DNA of 15,689 nt from Prevotellaceae bacterium (GTDB taxonomy: Bacteria > Bacteroidota > Bacteroidia > Bacteroidales > Paludibacteraceae): contig JAISXJ010000139.1 of assembly GCA_031270565.1 (NCBI GenBank), forward strand, positions 1 to 15,689, written 5' to 3'. Positions 1 through 6,937 of this stretch are shown one piece after another. The position numbers and the translations under genes were made by a program. Position 1 is the first letter of the stretch. Every line of letters starts with the position of its first letter. The notes beneath the pieces are model-generated. The model ran no database searches. It saw only the letters and a program-made list of their open reading frames with translations, and was not told the DNA's origin.

Positions 1-186
1 TTTCATAACCGCATACAAGCGATAGCGCAGTTTGCGGAAAAAGTCGCCTCGCGAACCTGCACCTGAAAGGTGCGACAAGTGATTAAGAAGTCCTGCCTTG
101 TCAGGCAGTGGATAGGATGGCGTCGTTTTCCGCAGGTCGCTGACCTGCGGTTATGAAAATAACGTCCTTTCAGGACGGCGCGCATT
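1..186. repeat. Cluster of small palindromes bounded by a 13-bp inverted repeat
   Basis: Non-coding stretch built of short hairpins. The first 13 bases (1-13) are the exact reverse complement of 146-158. Inside are a 6-bp stem at 59-73 (GCACCT, loop gaa), a 5-bp stem at 93-108 (CTGCC/GGCAG) and a 9-bp stem at 130-150 (CCGCAGGTC, loop gct). A 6-bp stem follows at 163-177 (CGTCCT, loop ttc). The only open frame here (minus strand, 60 codons) runs through the palindromes and resembles no protein family, so I call no gene. Similar small-loop hairpins recur at 6639-6804 and 15179-15423, which suggests a dispersed palindromic repeat type. Function unknown. Confidence 0.7.
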
Positions 187-242
187 ATTCACTGTTCACT
201 ATTCGTTATTCACTACTAACTACACTCTACTAACTATAAACT
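187..242. repeat. Eight contiguous 7-bp repeats upstream of porU
   Basis: Reading in steps of seven from 187 gives ATTCACT, GTTCACT, ATTCGTT, ATTCACT, ACTAACT, ACACTCT, ACTAACT and ATAAACT without a gap. The first four words recur in almost the same order at 6339-6366, 15426-15453 and 15487-15514. The array ends 8 bp before the porU promoter element. Variable-number heptamer arrays of this kind resemble the short tandemly repeated repetitive sequences described in cyanobacteria. The link is by pattern only. Confidence 0.8.
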
Positions 243-250
243 AAAAAAAC

Positions 251-258
251 TACCTTTG
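251..258 (+). promoter_or_regulatory. Bacteroidota -7 promoter element for porU
   Basis: TACCTTTG fits the Bacteroidota consensus TAnnTTTG and lies 21 bp before the ATG at 280. No convincing TTTG -33 box is seen about 19-25 bp upstream. The element overlaps an upstream in-frame TTG (256), which argues that TTG is not the start codon because it would lie in the promoter. Confidence 0.6.
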
Positions 259-279
259 CAACAGTTTTTTATTACTCCT

Positions 280-3200
280 ATGAAAAAACAATCAGCCATT
301 TTTCTGTCTGTTACGACACTGTTTCTGACAATCAGCGTTTCTGCCGGACAACACGTTTTGGATTGGCACGTTGAGCGTCTGCAAGCCGACACGCTCACGC
401 AACACATATTCACTTTCAATCACGCCGTTACGGATCATCAAACCGCACTCTGGTATCCGATTGAGGTTGATGAAACGTCCGATGTGAAGATTACCAATGC
501 CGTTTACGAAGACTGTTCGGAAGCAGAGACAGACCTGCTTCGTCGGCAGGGCGGCATCTATCCCGCGTCCGGACAGACACAACGCATCCTCTCTTCCGAC
601 AAAAAACAACTCACAGCCACCCTGATGCTACCGGCTGTTATCGTGGAGGATAACCGGTATAAAAAACTGCTGTCATTCGACAGTCATACCGTACCGGCTG
701 CCGTTCAGGCATCCACCACCATAAATGCCGCCGCCCGTTATACCGCCAATTCCGTTCTGAGAACGGGAAAGTGGGTCAAAATAAGCGTTCCGACAAGCGG
801 GATATATAAACTGACCTACGAACAACTTGCCCAGGCGGGCATCTCCCCCGCCGATGTGCGTGTGTTCGGCTACGGTGGCGCTCTGCTTGAGGAACTGTTT
901 TCCGAAACATACACGGACGACCTGCCCGAAGTGGCTATCTATATGCACAAAGGCAGCGATAATACCTTCAATGCCGGCGATTATATTCTGTTTTATGCAC
1001 AGGGTCCCGTTTCGTGGCAATATAATATGCCGACAGGAGCAAGTCAAAAAATGTTTTCGCACACTCAGAACTTTTATGCTACTCAGGGTTGCTATTTCAT
1101 CACATCCGATGCCGGCACAGGCAAACGCATCAACCTGCAAGCCGCCGTCGAAGGGACGCCTAATGATACCGTTACCACATTTACAGATTATATAGTCCAC
1201 GAACAGGACGCTCTTACGTTGATAGAATCCGGCAGAGAACTATTTGGCGAACTCTTTGACTCAAATACAGGATTAACGCGCCGGTTTCAGATTGACCTGC
1301 CCAATATTCAGGCAGCGCCTGCGGCATTGCGAATTAATGCGGTAGCAAAAGGTGATGTAACGTCCGTATTAAACATTGCGGTGAATCAAAGCAATCTGGG
1401 AGGCATCACCTTTAGCCCTCCTCCGAATACCTATACCTACGCCGTTGACGGGTATCAATTTATGGAATTTACGCCTCTTGCTACCAACCGCATAGATGTT
1501 GTTTTGACATACGACAATCACAATAGCGGCAGAGCGTGGCTCAATTATTTTGAACTGAACGTTACCCGTGCGCTCTCCATCGTCGGCAATGACCCGCTGT
1601 TTTTCCGTACGCCAAAGTTTGTCGGACAAAAAAATATACACCATTATATCGTGGACAATGCCTCCGCCGCCACACAGATATGGAATATTACCGATCCGTT
1701 GAATATTAAACAAATGACGACGTCTTTGGTTGCAGGTACATTAAACTTTGCCGATTCCACAACGGTCTTGCAGGAATATGTTGCCATAAATCCAACTATC
1801 GGTTTCCCTGCGCCAACGATTATCGGGACTGTAGCCAATCAAAATTTGCACGCTCTTCCACAAACGGAGATGGTTATTATCACGCATGCAGATTTTATTG
1901 CTCAGGCTGAACGGCTGGCAGATATTCACCGCTCGTATGACGATATGCAGGTACAGGTGATTGATGCTCAGAAAATCTACAATGAATTTTCTTCCGGCGT
2001 CCCCGACGCCACAGCCTACCGTCGCTTTATGAAGATGTTCTACGATCGCGCTCTGACACCCGCCGACCAGCCCGACTGCCTGTTGCTCTTCGGCGACGCC
2101 TCGTTTGACAATCGCGGCATTTTGAAAGAAACGCCCCCCAACACCCGACGCCTGCTTGCGTTTCAGTCTCTAAATTCGTTGTCCAAAACGGCATCATACG
2201 TAAGTGATGATTATTTTGGTTTCTTGGATGACGGCGAAGGCAAAATGCTCCCTTCCGACCAGCTTGACCTGAGTATTGGACGTTTCCCCGTTTATACCGT
2301 ACAGCAGGCGGTTACGGTGGTTGATAAGACATTAAAATATCTCCAAAACGACATCAAAGGAAACTGGAAAAACAGTGTCCTCTTTATTGGCGATGACGGC
2401 GACGGAACCATTCACGTTTACTCTGCCGACAGCGCAGCGCGAGTTACGGCAAGAAAAAACAGTGATGCCATTATCCGCAAACTCTATCTGGATGCCTATA
2501 AACAGGAAACATCCGCCGTTGGGGAGCGTTATCCTGCTGTTAAAAAGCAGTTTGATGACTATATTAAATCAGGCGTGTTGATGGTTAACTATATGGGACA
2601 TGGAGGCTACGCCGGATGGACTAACGAGGCGATTCTCACCCTGAGCGACATCATCAACATGTACAATGAAAAATACCCGCTTTTCGTAACGGCGACATGC
2701 GATTTCACCGGCTATGATGCGCCTTACGATACAGGCGGCGAGCAACTGCTTTGGAACACCAATGGCGGAACTATGGCGCTTGTAACCACCACCAGAACTG
2801 TTTTTACCAGTCCAAATCTGGAATTGAATCGCCTTTTCTCGGAAAATATTTTCGCCAAAGACTCGCTTGGCGACCCTCTGCATCTGGGAGAAGTGATGCG
2901 ACGGGCAAAAAATGCTCAAAAGAATACCAACAAGTTTTCGTTCACGCTCATTGGCGACCCTGCTCTGCGCCTGTCCTATCCCTGCAAATATAAAATCACC
3001 ACAGACAGCATCAACCATGTTGCCGTGAATGTGCTGTCGCGCGATACCGTAACTGCGCTTTCGGAGGTTACCATATCGGGACACGTCAGAGATTTGGACA
3101 GTCTGTTGATGTCTCAATTTAATGGCATCGTTCATATCTCCGTTTTTGACAAAGAAGTGCAGGTTACCACTCTTTGCAACGACAAGGAAAGTTCGCCCTT

Positions 3201-4074
3201 TACCTATAAAGACCGTCCGAATCCTATCTTCAACGGGCAGGCGGTAGTGCAAAACGGACAGTTTACGGTTACCTTTATGCTGCCGAAAGATATTCAATAC
3301 AACTTCGGCACGGGACGCATTGTTTATTATGCCGCAGACGAAACAAACGACCTTGAAGCCAACGGCAGTTTTGAGCAGTTCATTATTGGCGGTGAATCGG
3401 ACAATATTCCTTTCGACGACAGGGGTCCGGATGTTATGCTCTATCTCAATTCCGGAACATTTGTCTCCGGCGCCACCGTGAACGAATCGCCGTTGCTGGT
3501 AGCGGAAGTCTTTGATGAAAGCGGGATTAATACTGTGGGCAGCGGTATTGGACATGACATTATTTTGCGTCTGGATAATAATCCCGCATCGGATATTATT
3601 CTGAACAACCATTATCAGGCAATGCTGGGCAGCTACAAAGCCGGCAGGGTAACCTATCCATTCTCTAATCTGGCGGAGGGGAACTACGAATTGATGTTTC
3701 GCGTATGGGATTTGCAAAATAATTCCACCACAAAAACGATTCATTTTAAAGTGGTCAAAGGAACTGCGCCCGAACTTGAAGATATGTATGCCTATCCCAA
3801 TCCCGCTACTGAGGAGGTAACGTTTGTTTATCAGCATAACCGTCCTCAAGCGCCTCTGTCGATTACGGCAACCGTGTTTGACCTGAGTGGTCGTAAGGTT
3901 TGGCAATCAAGTAAAAACGTCATTGCAGACGGCAACACTACCGCCATTACCTGGCATTTTGCAGCGGAAGGCGTACTCCTGAATACGGGAATGTATCTGG
4001 TACGTATGGATTTGTCGGCAGCAGGAGGTGACAGTGTGTCAAAAACAAAAAAACTTATTATTAATACGCAATAA
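280..4074 (+). CDS. porU: PorU, type IX secretion system sortase (gingipain-fold C25 family)
   Basis: This 1264-residue protein is a cell-surface cysteine peptidase-like sortase. In the PorU family it removes the C-terminal signal of type IX cargo and transfers the cargo to anionic lipopolysaccharide. I chose the ATG at 280 because it opens a clear signal peptide (MKKQSAIFLSVTTLFLTIS) and follows a promoter; an earlier in-frame TTG overlaps that promoter. The gingipain-type catalytic pair is visible: His774 in NYMGHGG and Cys807 in TATCDFTGYD. The N-terminal few hundred residues are β-rich, as in PorU. The C-terminus (about 1168-1264) has the YPNP...TVFDLSGRKVW pattern of a type IX C-terminal/FlgD-like Ig domain, which PorU carries itself. 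It is somewhat longer than the Porphyromonas gingivalis protein (about 1,150 residues). Its neighbour porV is its known partner. An antisense frame of 445 codons is a shadow. Confidence 0.95.
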   Translation: MKKQSAIFLSVTTLFLTISVSAGQHVLDWHVERLQADTLTQHIFTFNHAVTDHQTALWYPIEVDETSDVKITNAVYEDCSEAETDLLRRQGGIYPASGQTQRILSSDKKQLTATLMLPAVIVEDNRYKKLLSFDSHTVPAAVQASTTINAAARYTANSVLRTGKWVKISVPTSGIYKLTYEQLAQAGISPADVRVFGYGGALLEELFSETYTDDLPEVAIYMHKGSDNTFNAGDYILFYAQGPVSWQYNMPTGASQKMFSHTQNFYATQGCYFITSDAGTGKRINLQAAVEGTPNDTVTTFTDYIVHEQDALTLIESGRELFGELFDSNTGLTRRFQIDLPNIQAAPAALRINAVAKGDVTSVLNIAVNQSNLGGITFSPPPNTYTYAVDGYQFMEFTPLATNRIDVVLTYDNHNSGRAWLNYFELNVTRALSIVGNDPLFFRTPKFVGQKNIHHYIVDNASAATQIWNITDPLNIKQMTTSLVAGTLNFADSTTVLQEYVAINPTIGFPAPTIIGTVANQNLHALPQTEMVIITHADFIAQAERLADIHRSYDDMQVQVIDAQKIYNEFSSGVPDATAYRRFMKMFYDRALTPADQPDCLLLFGDASFDNRGILKETPPNTRRLLAFQSLNSLSKTASYVSDDYFGFLDDGEGKMLPSDQLDLSIGRFPVYTVQQAVTVVDKTLKYLQNDIKGNWKNSVLFIGDDGDGTIHVYSADSAARVTARKNSDAIIRKLYLDAYKQETSAVGERYPAVKKQFDDYIKSGVLMVNYMGHGGYAGWTNEAILTLSDIINMYNEKYPLFVTATCDFTGYDAPYDTGGEQLLWNTNGGTMALVTTTRTVFTSPNLELNRLFSENIFAKDSLGDPLHLGEVMRRAKNAQKNTNKFSFTLIGDPALRLSYPCKYKITTDSINHVAVNVLSRDTVTALSEVTISGHVRDLDSLLMSQFNGIVHISVFDKEVQVTTLCNDKESSPFTYKDRPNPIFNGQAVVQNGQFTVTFMLPKDIQYNFGTGRIVYYAADETNDLEANGSFEQFIIGGESDNIPFDDRGPDVMLYLNSGTFVSGATVNESPLLVAEVFDESGINTVGSGIGHDIILRLDNNPASDIILNNHYQAMLGSYKAGRVTYPFSNLAEGNYELMFRVWDLQNNSTTKTIHFKVVKGTAPELEDMYAYPNPATEEVTFVYQHNRPQAPLSITATVFDLSGRKVWQSSKNVIADGNTTAITWHFAAEGVLLNTGMYLVRMDLSAAGGDSVSKTKKLIINTQ

Positions 4075-4118
4075 ATAAAATAACTGCCCGTTTGTCTCTC
4101 TGATTGATAAAAATAGCG

Positions 4119-4126
4119 TACATTTG
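4119..4126 (+). promoter_or_regulatory. Candidate -7 promoter element for porV
   Basis: TACATTTG fits TAnnTTTG and lies in the 159-bp gap between porU and porV, about 107 bp before the porV ATG. A TTTG at 4091-4094 is a possible -33 box, but the 24-bp spacing is longer than the usual 19 or so. If real, porV has its own promoter and a leader of about 100 nt, as well as any read-through from porU. Confidence 0.45.
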
Positions 4127-4233
4127 CACCTCCGAAAACGAATCTTGTGTTGGTGCATCAAATTCAACGCTAACCTTAACGGGGCAATCGGATGTTTTTT
4201 ATGATATGGATTCCATTATTAAATTTACAAAAT

Positions 4234-5418
4234 ATGAAAAAAACACTTGTTTCTTTAAGCTTAATTGCTTTTTTTTCGATGGGCGTTGCGGCACAGGCAG
4301 ATCTTACTAGTGACAATTATTACAACCCGCTGTTAACAGGAGTACCGTCGCTTTCCATTACGCCTGATGCCACGGCAGGTGGTATGGGAGACATTGGCGT
4401 ATCCACTTTGCCGGACGTTTCCTCTCAGCATTGGAACTCTTCAAAATATGCTCTTGCCGAAAGCAGCGCAGGAATAGGGCTTTCCTATACGCCGTGGTTG
4501 AGAAAATTAGTAAGCGATATTGATTTGGCTTATTTGTCGGGATACTATCGCAACGAAAAACTGGGAGCGTTGAGCGCTTCTTTACGCTATTTTTCTCTTG
4601 GTAATGTCATCCTGAAACAGACTGCTAACGACCCCGGCATAGGCGCTAAACCTTACGAATTGGCTTTTGATTTGGGATATTCACGGCAGTTGGCTGAGAA
4701 TTTTGCTATGGGCGTTACCATGCGTTTCATCGCATCCGACCTGAGCATAAAAGACGAAAATTACCATACCGGCTATGGCTTCTCTGCCGATGTGAACGGG
4801 TTCTATCTGTTGCCCATAGATTTGTCTTCCGGAACATCAAAACTCGGTATCGGGTTTAACCTCTCTAACATCGGTACAAAAATCTCTTATGACCAGGACA
4901 ATACCCGTAATTTCATACCGGCAAACCTGCGACTTGGCGCTACTTATTATATCCCCTTTGACAAATACAACCGTATCTCCGTCAGCGCGGAAGCGAATAA
5001 ACTGTTAGTGCCGACCAGAAAATCAAAATACGCTGCCAACTTCGATGCCAATGACCAGGAAACATGGAAATTGACAGACGACGAATACAACGACATTTCG
5101 GTGATGCAGGGTATTTTCCGCTCTTTCAATGATGCGCCGAGTGGCGGCAAGGAAGAGCTGAAAGAAATTATGTGGTCTTTAGGTTTGGAATATGCCTACA
5201 ATGAGCAGTTTTTCGCTCGCGTCGGCTATTGCAACGAAAGCGAGGACAAGGGTAATCGTAAATTCTTCACCGTCGGCGCAGGATTCAAGCTCTCGGCGTT
5301 CCGCTTTGACCTCGGCTATGTGATTGCTCGAGCTGCAAACAGTCCGCTTGACAACACATTGCGTTTCTCGCTGTCCTTCGATGTGGACGGAATCAGAGAG
5401 TTAGCAGACAGAAAATAG
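4234..5418 (+). CDS. porV: PorV (LptO), type IX secretion outer-membrane shuttle protein
   Basis: This 394-residue FadL-like outer-membrane β-barrel belongs to the PorV family. PorV carries secreted type IX cargo from the translocon to the PorU sortase and is part of the attachment complex. The ATG at 4234 is chosen over one at 4192 because it directly opens a normal signal peptide (MKKTLVSLSLIAFFSMGVAAQA); the earlier start would put 14 unlikely residues in front. Family hallmarks just after the signal are SITPDATAGGMGDIGVST and PDVSSQHWNSSKYA, and the length is close to the P. gingivalis protein (about 390). The rest alternates short amphipathic β-strands and ends in an aromatic-rich strand (LRFSLSFDVDGIRELADRK). 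The gene order porU-porV-ispF is as in P. gingivalis, as far as I recall. Confidence 0.95.
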   Translation: MKKTLVSLSLIAFFSMGVAAQADLTSDNYYNPLLTGVPSLSITPDATAGGMGDIGVSTLPDVSSQHWNSSKYALAESSAGIGLSYTPWLRKLVSDIDLAYLSGYYRNEKLGALSASLRYFSLGNVILKQTANDPGIGAKPYELAFDLGYSRQLAENFAMGVTMRFIASDLSIKDENYHTGYGFSADVNGFYLLPIDLSSGTSKLGIGFNLSNIGTKISYDQDNTRNFIPANLRLGATYYIPFDKYNRISVSAEANKLLVPTRKSKYAANFDANDQETWKLTDDEYNDISVMQGIFRSFNDAPSGGKEELKEIMWSLGLEYAYNEQFFARVGYCNESEDKGNRKFFTVGAGFKLSAFRFDLGYVIARAANSPLDNTLRFSLSFDVDGIRELADRK

Positions 5419-5445
5419 GCTGCTGCCTTTTTAAATTAAATATAA

Positions 5446-5481
5446 AAGACATTCCATATCTGCAAAGTTGTGGAATGTCTT
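5446..5481. terminator. 11-bp inverted repeat between porV and ispF
   Basis: AAGACATTCCA (5446-5456) and TGGAATGTCTT (5471-5481) are perfect complements around a 14-nt loop. A broken T tract (TCTTCTTTCG) follows on the plus strand. It could act as a weak terminator or attenuator after porV, or as a protein-binding palindrome controlling ispF, whose ATG lies 25 bp further on. The long loop and imperfect T run make a strong intrinsic terminator unlikely. A small 4-bp GC hairpin with TTTTT at 5417-5432 sits just before it. Confidence 0.5.
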
Positions 5482-5505
5482 CTTTCGTATAAAACAGATA
5501 TTCTA

Positions 5506-5988
5506 ATGGCAAACAACAGACCAAGAATTGGCTTTGGGTACGATGTTCATCGTCTCACTACAGGCAGAGAACTCTGGCTGGGAGGCGTACGCATTGACCA
5601 TCAGAAGGGACTTGACGGACATTCCGACGCCGACGTATTGCTTCACGCCATTTGTGATGCCTTGCTTGGAGCGGCGGGACTGCGCGACATCGGCTATCAC
5701 TTTCCGGATACCGATGAGCGCCTGAAAAACATTGACAGTAAGATTCTGTTGAAGCAAACTGCCGCACTGCTTGCTGAAAAGGGGGTTGAAATTGGCAACA
5801 TTGACTGTATGCTCTGCGCTGAAGCGCCCAAAATTGCCCCCTACATCGAGGAGATGAAGCAGACAATTGCGCAGACGCTCAATATAGCGCCTGAAAGTAT
5901 CAGTATCAAAGCCGGCACGGCAGAACGTATGGGATTTGTCGGACGGGAAGAAGGCATGGCTGCTTATGCCGTTGCCATGATTTTTTAA
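5506..5988 (+). CDS. ispF: 2-C-methyl-D-erythritol 2,4-cyclodiphosphate synthase
   Basis: This 160-residue enzyme of the MEP isoprenoid pathway converts 4-diphosphocytidyl-2-C-methyl-D-erythritol 2-phosphate to the 2,4-cyclodiphosphate, releasing CMP, in the cytosol. The length is typical for IspF. The metal-site motif GYDVHR (11-16) supplies Asp13 and His15, and GHSDADVLLHAI supplies the third ligand His47. The C-terminal signature KAGTAERMGFVGREEG (135-150) is intact. The ATG at 5506 starts just before the conserved RIGFGYDVHR; an upstream in-frame start would add 12 residues that run through the inverted repeat. It follows porV by 87 bp with no TAnnTTTG element seen, so it is probably co-transcribed with porV or uses a promoter I cannot recognise. 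Confidence 0.97.
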   Translation: MANNRPRIGFGYDVHRLTTGRELWLGGVRIDHQKGLDGHSDADVLLHAICDALLGAAGLRDIGYHFPDTDERLKNIDSKILLKQTAALLAEKGVEIGNIDCMLCAEAPKIAPYIEEMKQTIAQTLNIAPESISIKAGTAERMGFVGREEGMAAYAVAMIF

Positions 5989-6376
5989 AAGCGCCTTTCA
6001 TACGGTAATTAAAATGGTTAATTCTTTTTTTGAGGCAAAAGAGTTGTCAGTTGTCAGAGTGTAGTTTTTAGAGTGTAGAGTGTAGTTTTTTGCCCGTTAG
6101 GGCATAAATATCAATAGAAAACCAGAACACAGATGACACAAATTTAACAGATAAACGCCAGATTTCTATCTGTGAAAATCTTGTCTAATCTGCGATATCA
6201 GTGTTCAAAAATAAAAAATAATTATCCTGAGCATCCTGTTAATCCTGTGAAAAATGGGGCTGTTTCAAAAGTAATTTAGCCACGAATACAACGTTCGGCG
6301 TAGCCAATAACTAAACTCTAAAAAACTAAAAAAATATTATTCACTATTCACTATTCGTTATTCACTAAAAAAGTAT
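5989..6376. repeat. Non-coding repeat mosaic after ispF
   Basis: No gene is seen. From 6042 to 6090 seven heptamers follow each other exactly: AGTTGTC twice, AGAGTGT, AGTTTTT, AGAGTGT twice, AGTTTTT. A small hairpin TGCCC-GTTA-GGGCA (6091-6104) follows; a close relative is at 15179-15190. The stretch 6121-6255 is a degenerate family of words such as ACAGATGACACA, TATCTGTGAAAATC and CATCCTGTTAATCCTGTG, with a 7-bp inverted pair ACAGATA (6147-6153)/TATCTGT (6167-6173). Further heptamers are at 6306-6319 (AATAACT, AAACTCT) and 6339-6366 (ATTCACT, ATTCACT, ATTCGTT, ATTCACT). The last array sits directly before the promoter at 6377. Confidence 0.75.
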
Positions 6377-6384
6377 TATCTTTG
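6377..6384 (+). promoter_or_regulatory. Bacteroidota -7 promoter of the small-ORF unit, copy 1
   Basis: TATCTTTG matches TAnnTTTG and is repeated with identical surroundings at 15525-15532. The 17 bases before it are identical in both copies, and the match continues upstream through the heptamers with one change. No clear -33 TTTG is present. Transcription would start a few bases downstream, leaving a leader of about 30 nt before the ATG at 6422. Confidence 0.6.
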
Positions 6385-6421
6385 CCCTCGTTATTCACAT
6401 CAAAAAAATGAATAAATAATT

Positions 6422-6556
6422 ATGCTTATTTCAGGGCTTTTATCCATACCATTTTTTCAATTTAGACGGCTCAACCGGCTAAAAGTAAGCTCGTTACAAA
6501 AGCCCCCCCCCGCATTCGCCTTAACTCCTTGTATTCAAGGGCTTATCATTTATTAA
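6422..6556 (+). CDS. Small conserved ORF of unknown function, copy 1 (44 aa)
   Basis: I do not recognise this 44-codon frame, and it may be coding, a structured RNA, or both. It begins MLISGLLSIPFFQF (hydrophobic), continues with a basic RRLNRLK segment (15-21), then SSLQKPPP and FALTPCIQG, and ends GLIIY. The second copy (15571 to the window end) aligns over 39 codons with no indel. Its 15 base differences fall 5/3/7 on codon positions 1/2/3, and most amino-acid changes swap hydrophobic residues. In contrast, the leader between promoter and ATG differs by an indel. It has its own promoter (6377) and a terminator (6580-6604), giving a predicted transcript of about 215 nt. A C9 tract (6503-6511) encodes Pro28-30. 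No Shine-Dalgarno is seen, which is usual in this phylum. A type I toxin-like or leader peptide is possible but unproven. Confidence 0.5.
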   Translation: MLISGLLSIPFFQFRRLNRLKVSSLQKPPPAFALTPCIQGLIIY

Positions 6557-6579
6557 AGACTTTTCGATTTACGCTTAAT

Positions 6580-6604
6580 AACGCGAAGTTTCTTTGCGTT
6601 TTTT
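6580..6604 (+). terminator. Intrinsic terminator of the small-ORF unit
   Basis: AACGCGAAG (6580-6588) pairs with CTTTGCGTT (6592-6600) around a TTT loop, nine pairs including one G-T, and runs into six Ts (6599-6604). It lies 24 bp after the stop of the small ORF, closing a compact transcription unit. Confidence 0.65.
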
Positions 6605-6937
6605 CACTATATACATATACAATTATTGCGGCACATTTCCGAAATTTTCGGAGGTGTTGCCGCTGTTCTTTATTGCATCCACTGCTCCTCGTCTCTGACG
6701 AGGAGTTAGTTGGTTGGTCGTTTTTAACGACCTGTCTCGTTACAAACATAAAACCAATAAATGCCCTTGTGCCCTTTGTGAAAAAATCTCCCGCTTTGGC
6801 GGGACAAGTCTTGTGCTCTTTGTGGTTAAATATTTTTACCGCAAAGACACAAGGGATACACAAAGAACACAAAGATGAGAAAAACTGAAAACTGACAACT
6901 TAATTATATCTATCAATTAATTTAAAACGTGTTTTTT
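6605..6937. repeat. Series of small palindromes and CAAAG-type inverted repeat
   Basis: No gene is seen. Consecutive hairpins are CCGAA-att-TTCGG (6639-6651), CTCCTCGTC-tct-GACGAGGAG (6685-6705), GGTCGTT-ttt-AACGACC (6716-6732) and TCCCGC-tttg-GCGGGA (6789-6804). A larger inverted repeat pairs 6810-6826 with 6838-6853, with one bulged base and one G-T pair. Its arms contain CTTTGTGGT and ACCGCAAAG, words common in intergenic repeats of this phylum from general knowledge. Three heptamers (AAAACTG, AAAACTG, ACAACTT) occupy 6881-6901. No clear TAnnTTTG promoter for the following gene was found. Confidence 0.7.

Noticed and set aside
256..279. Upstream in-frame TTG start for porU
   Set aside because: The TTG overlaps the TACCTTTG promoter element, and the ATG at 280 directly begins a normal signal peptide.
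2569..3906. 445-codon open frame antisense to porU
   Set aside because: It lies wholly within the well-supported porU gene, has no recognisable domain, and is best explained as a codon-bias shadow.
6529..6888. 119-codon plus-strand frame after the small ORF
   Set aside because: It runs through a terminator and at least five palindromes and has no protein-like pattern.
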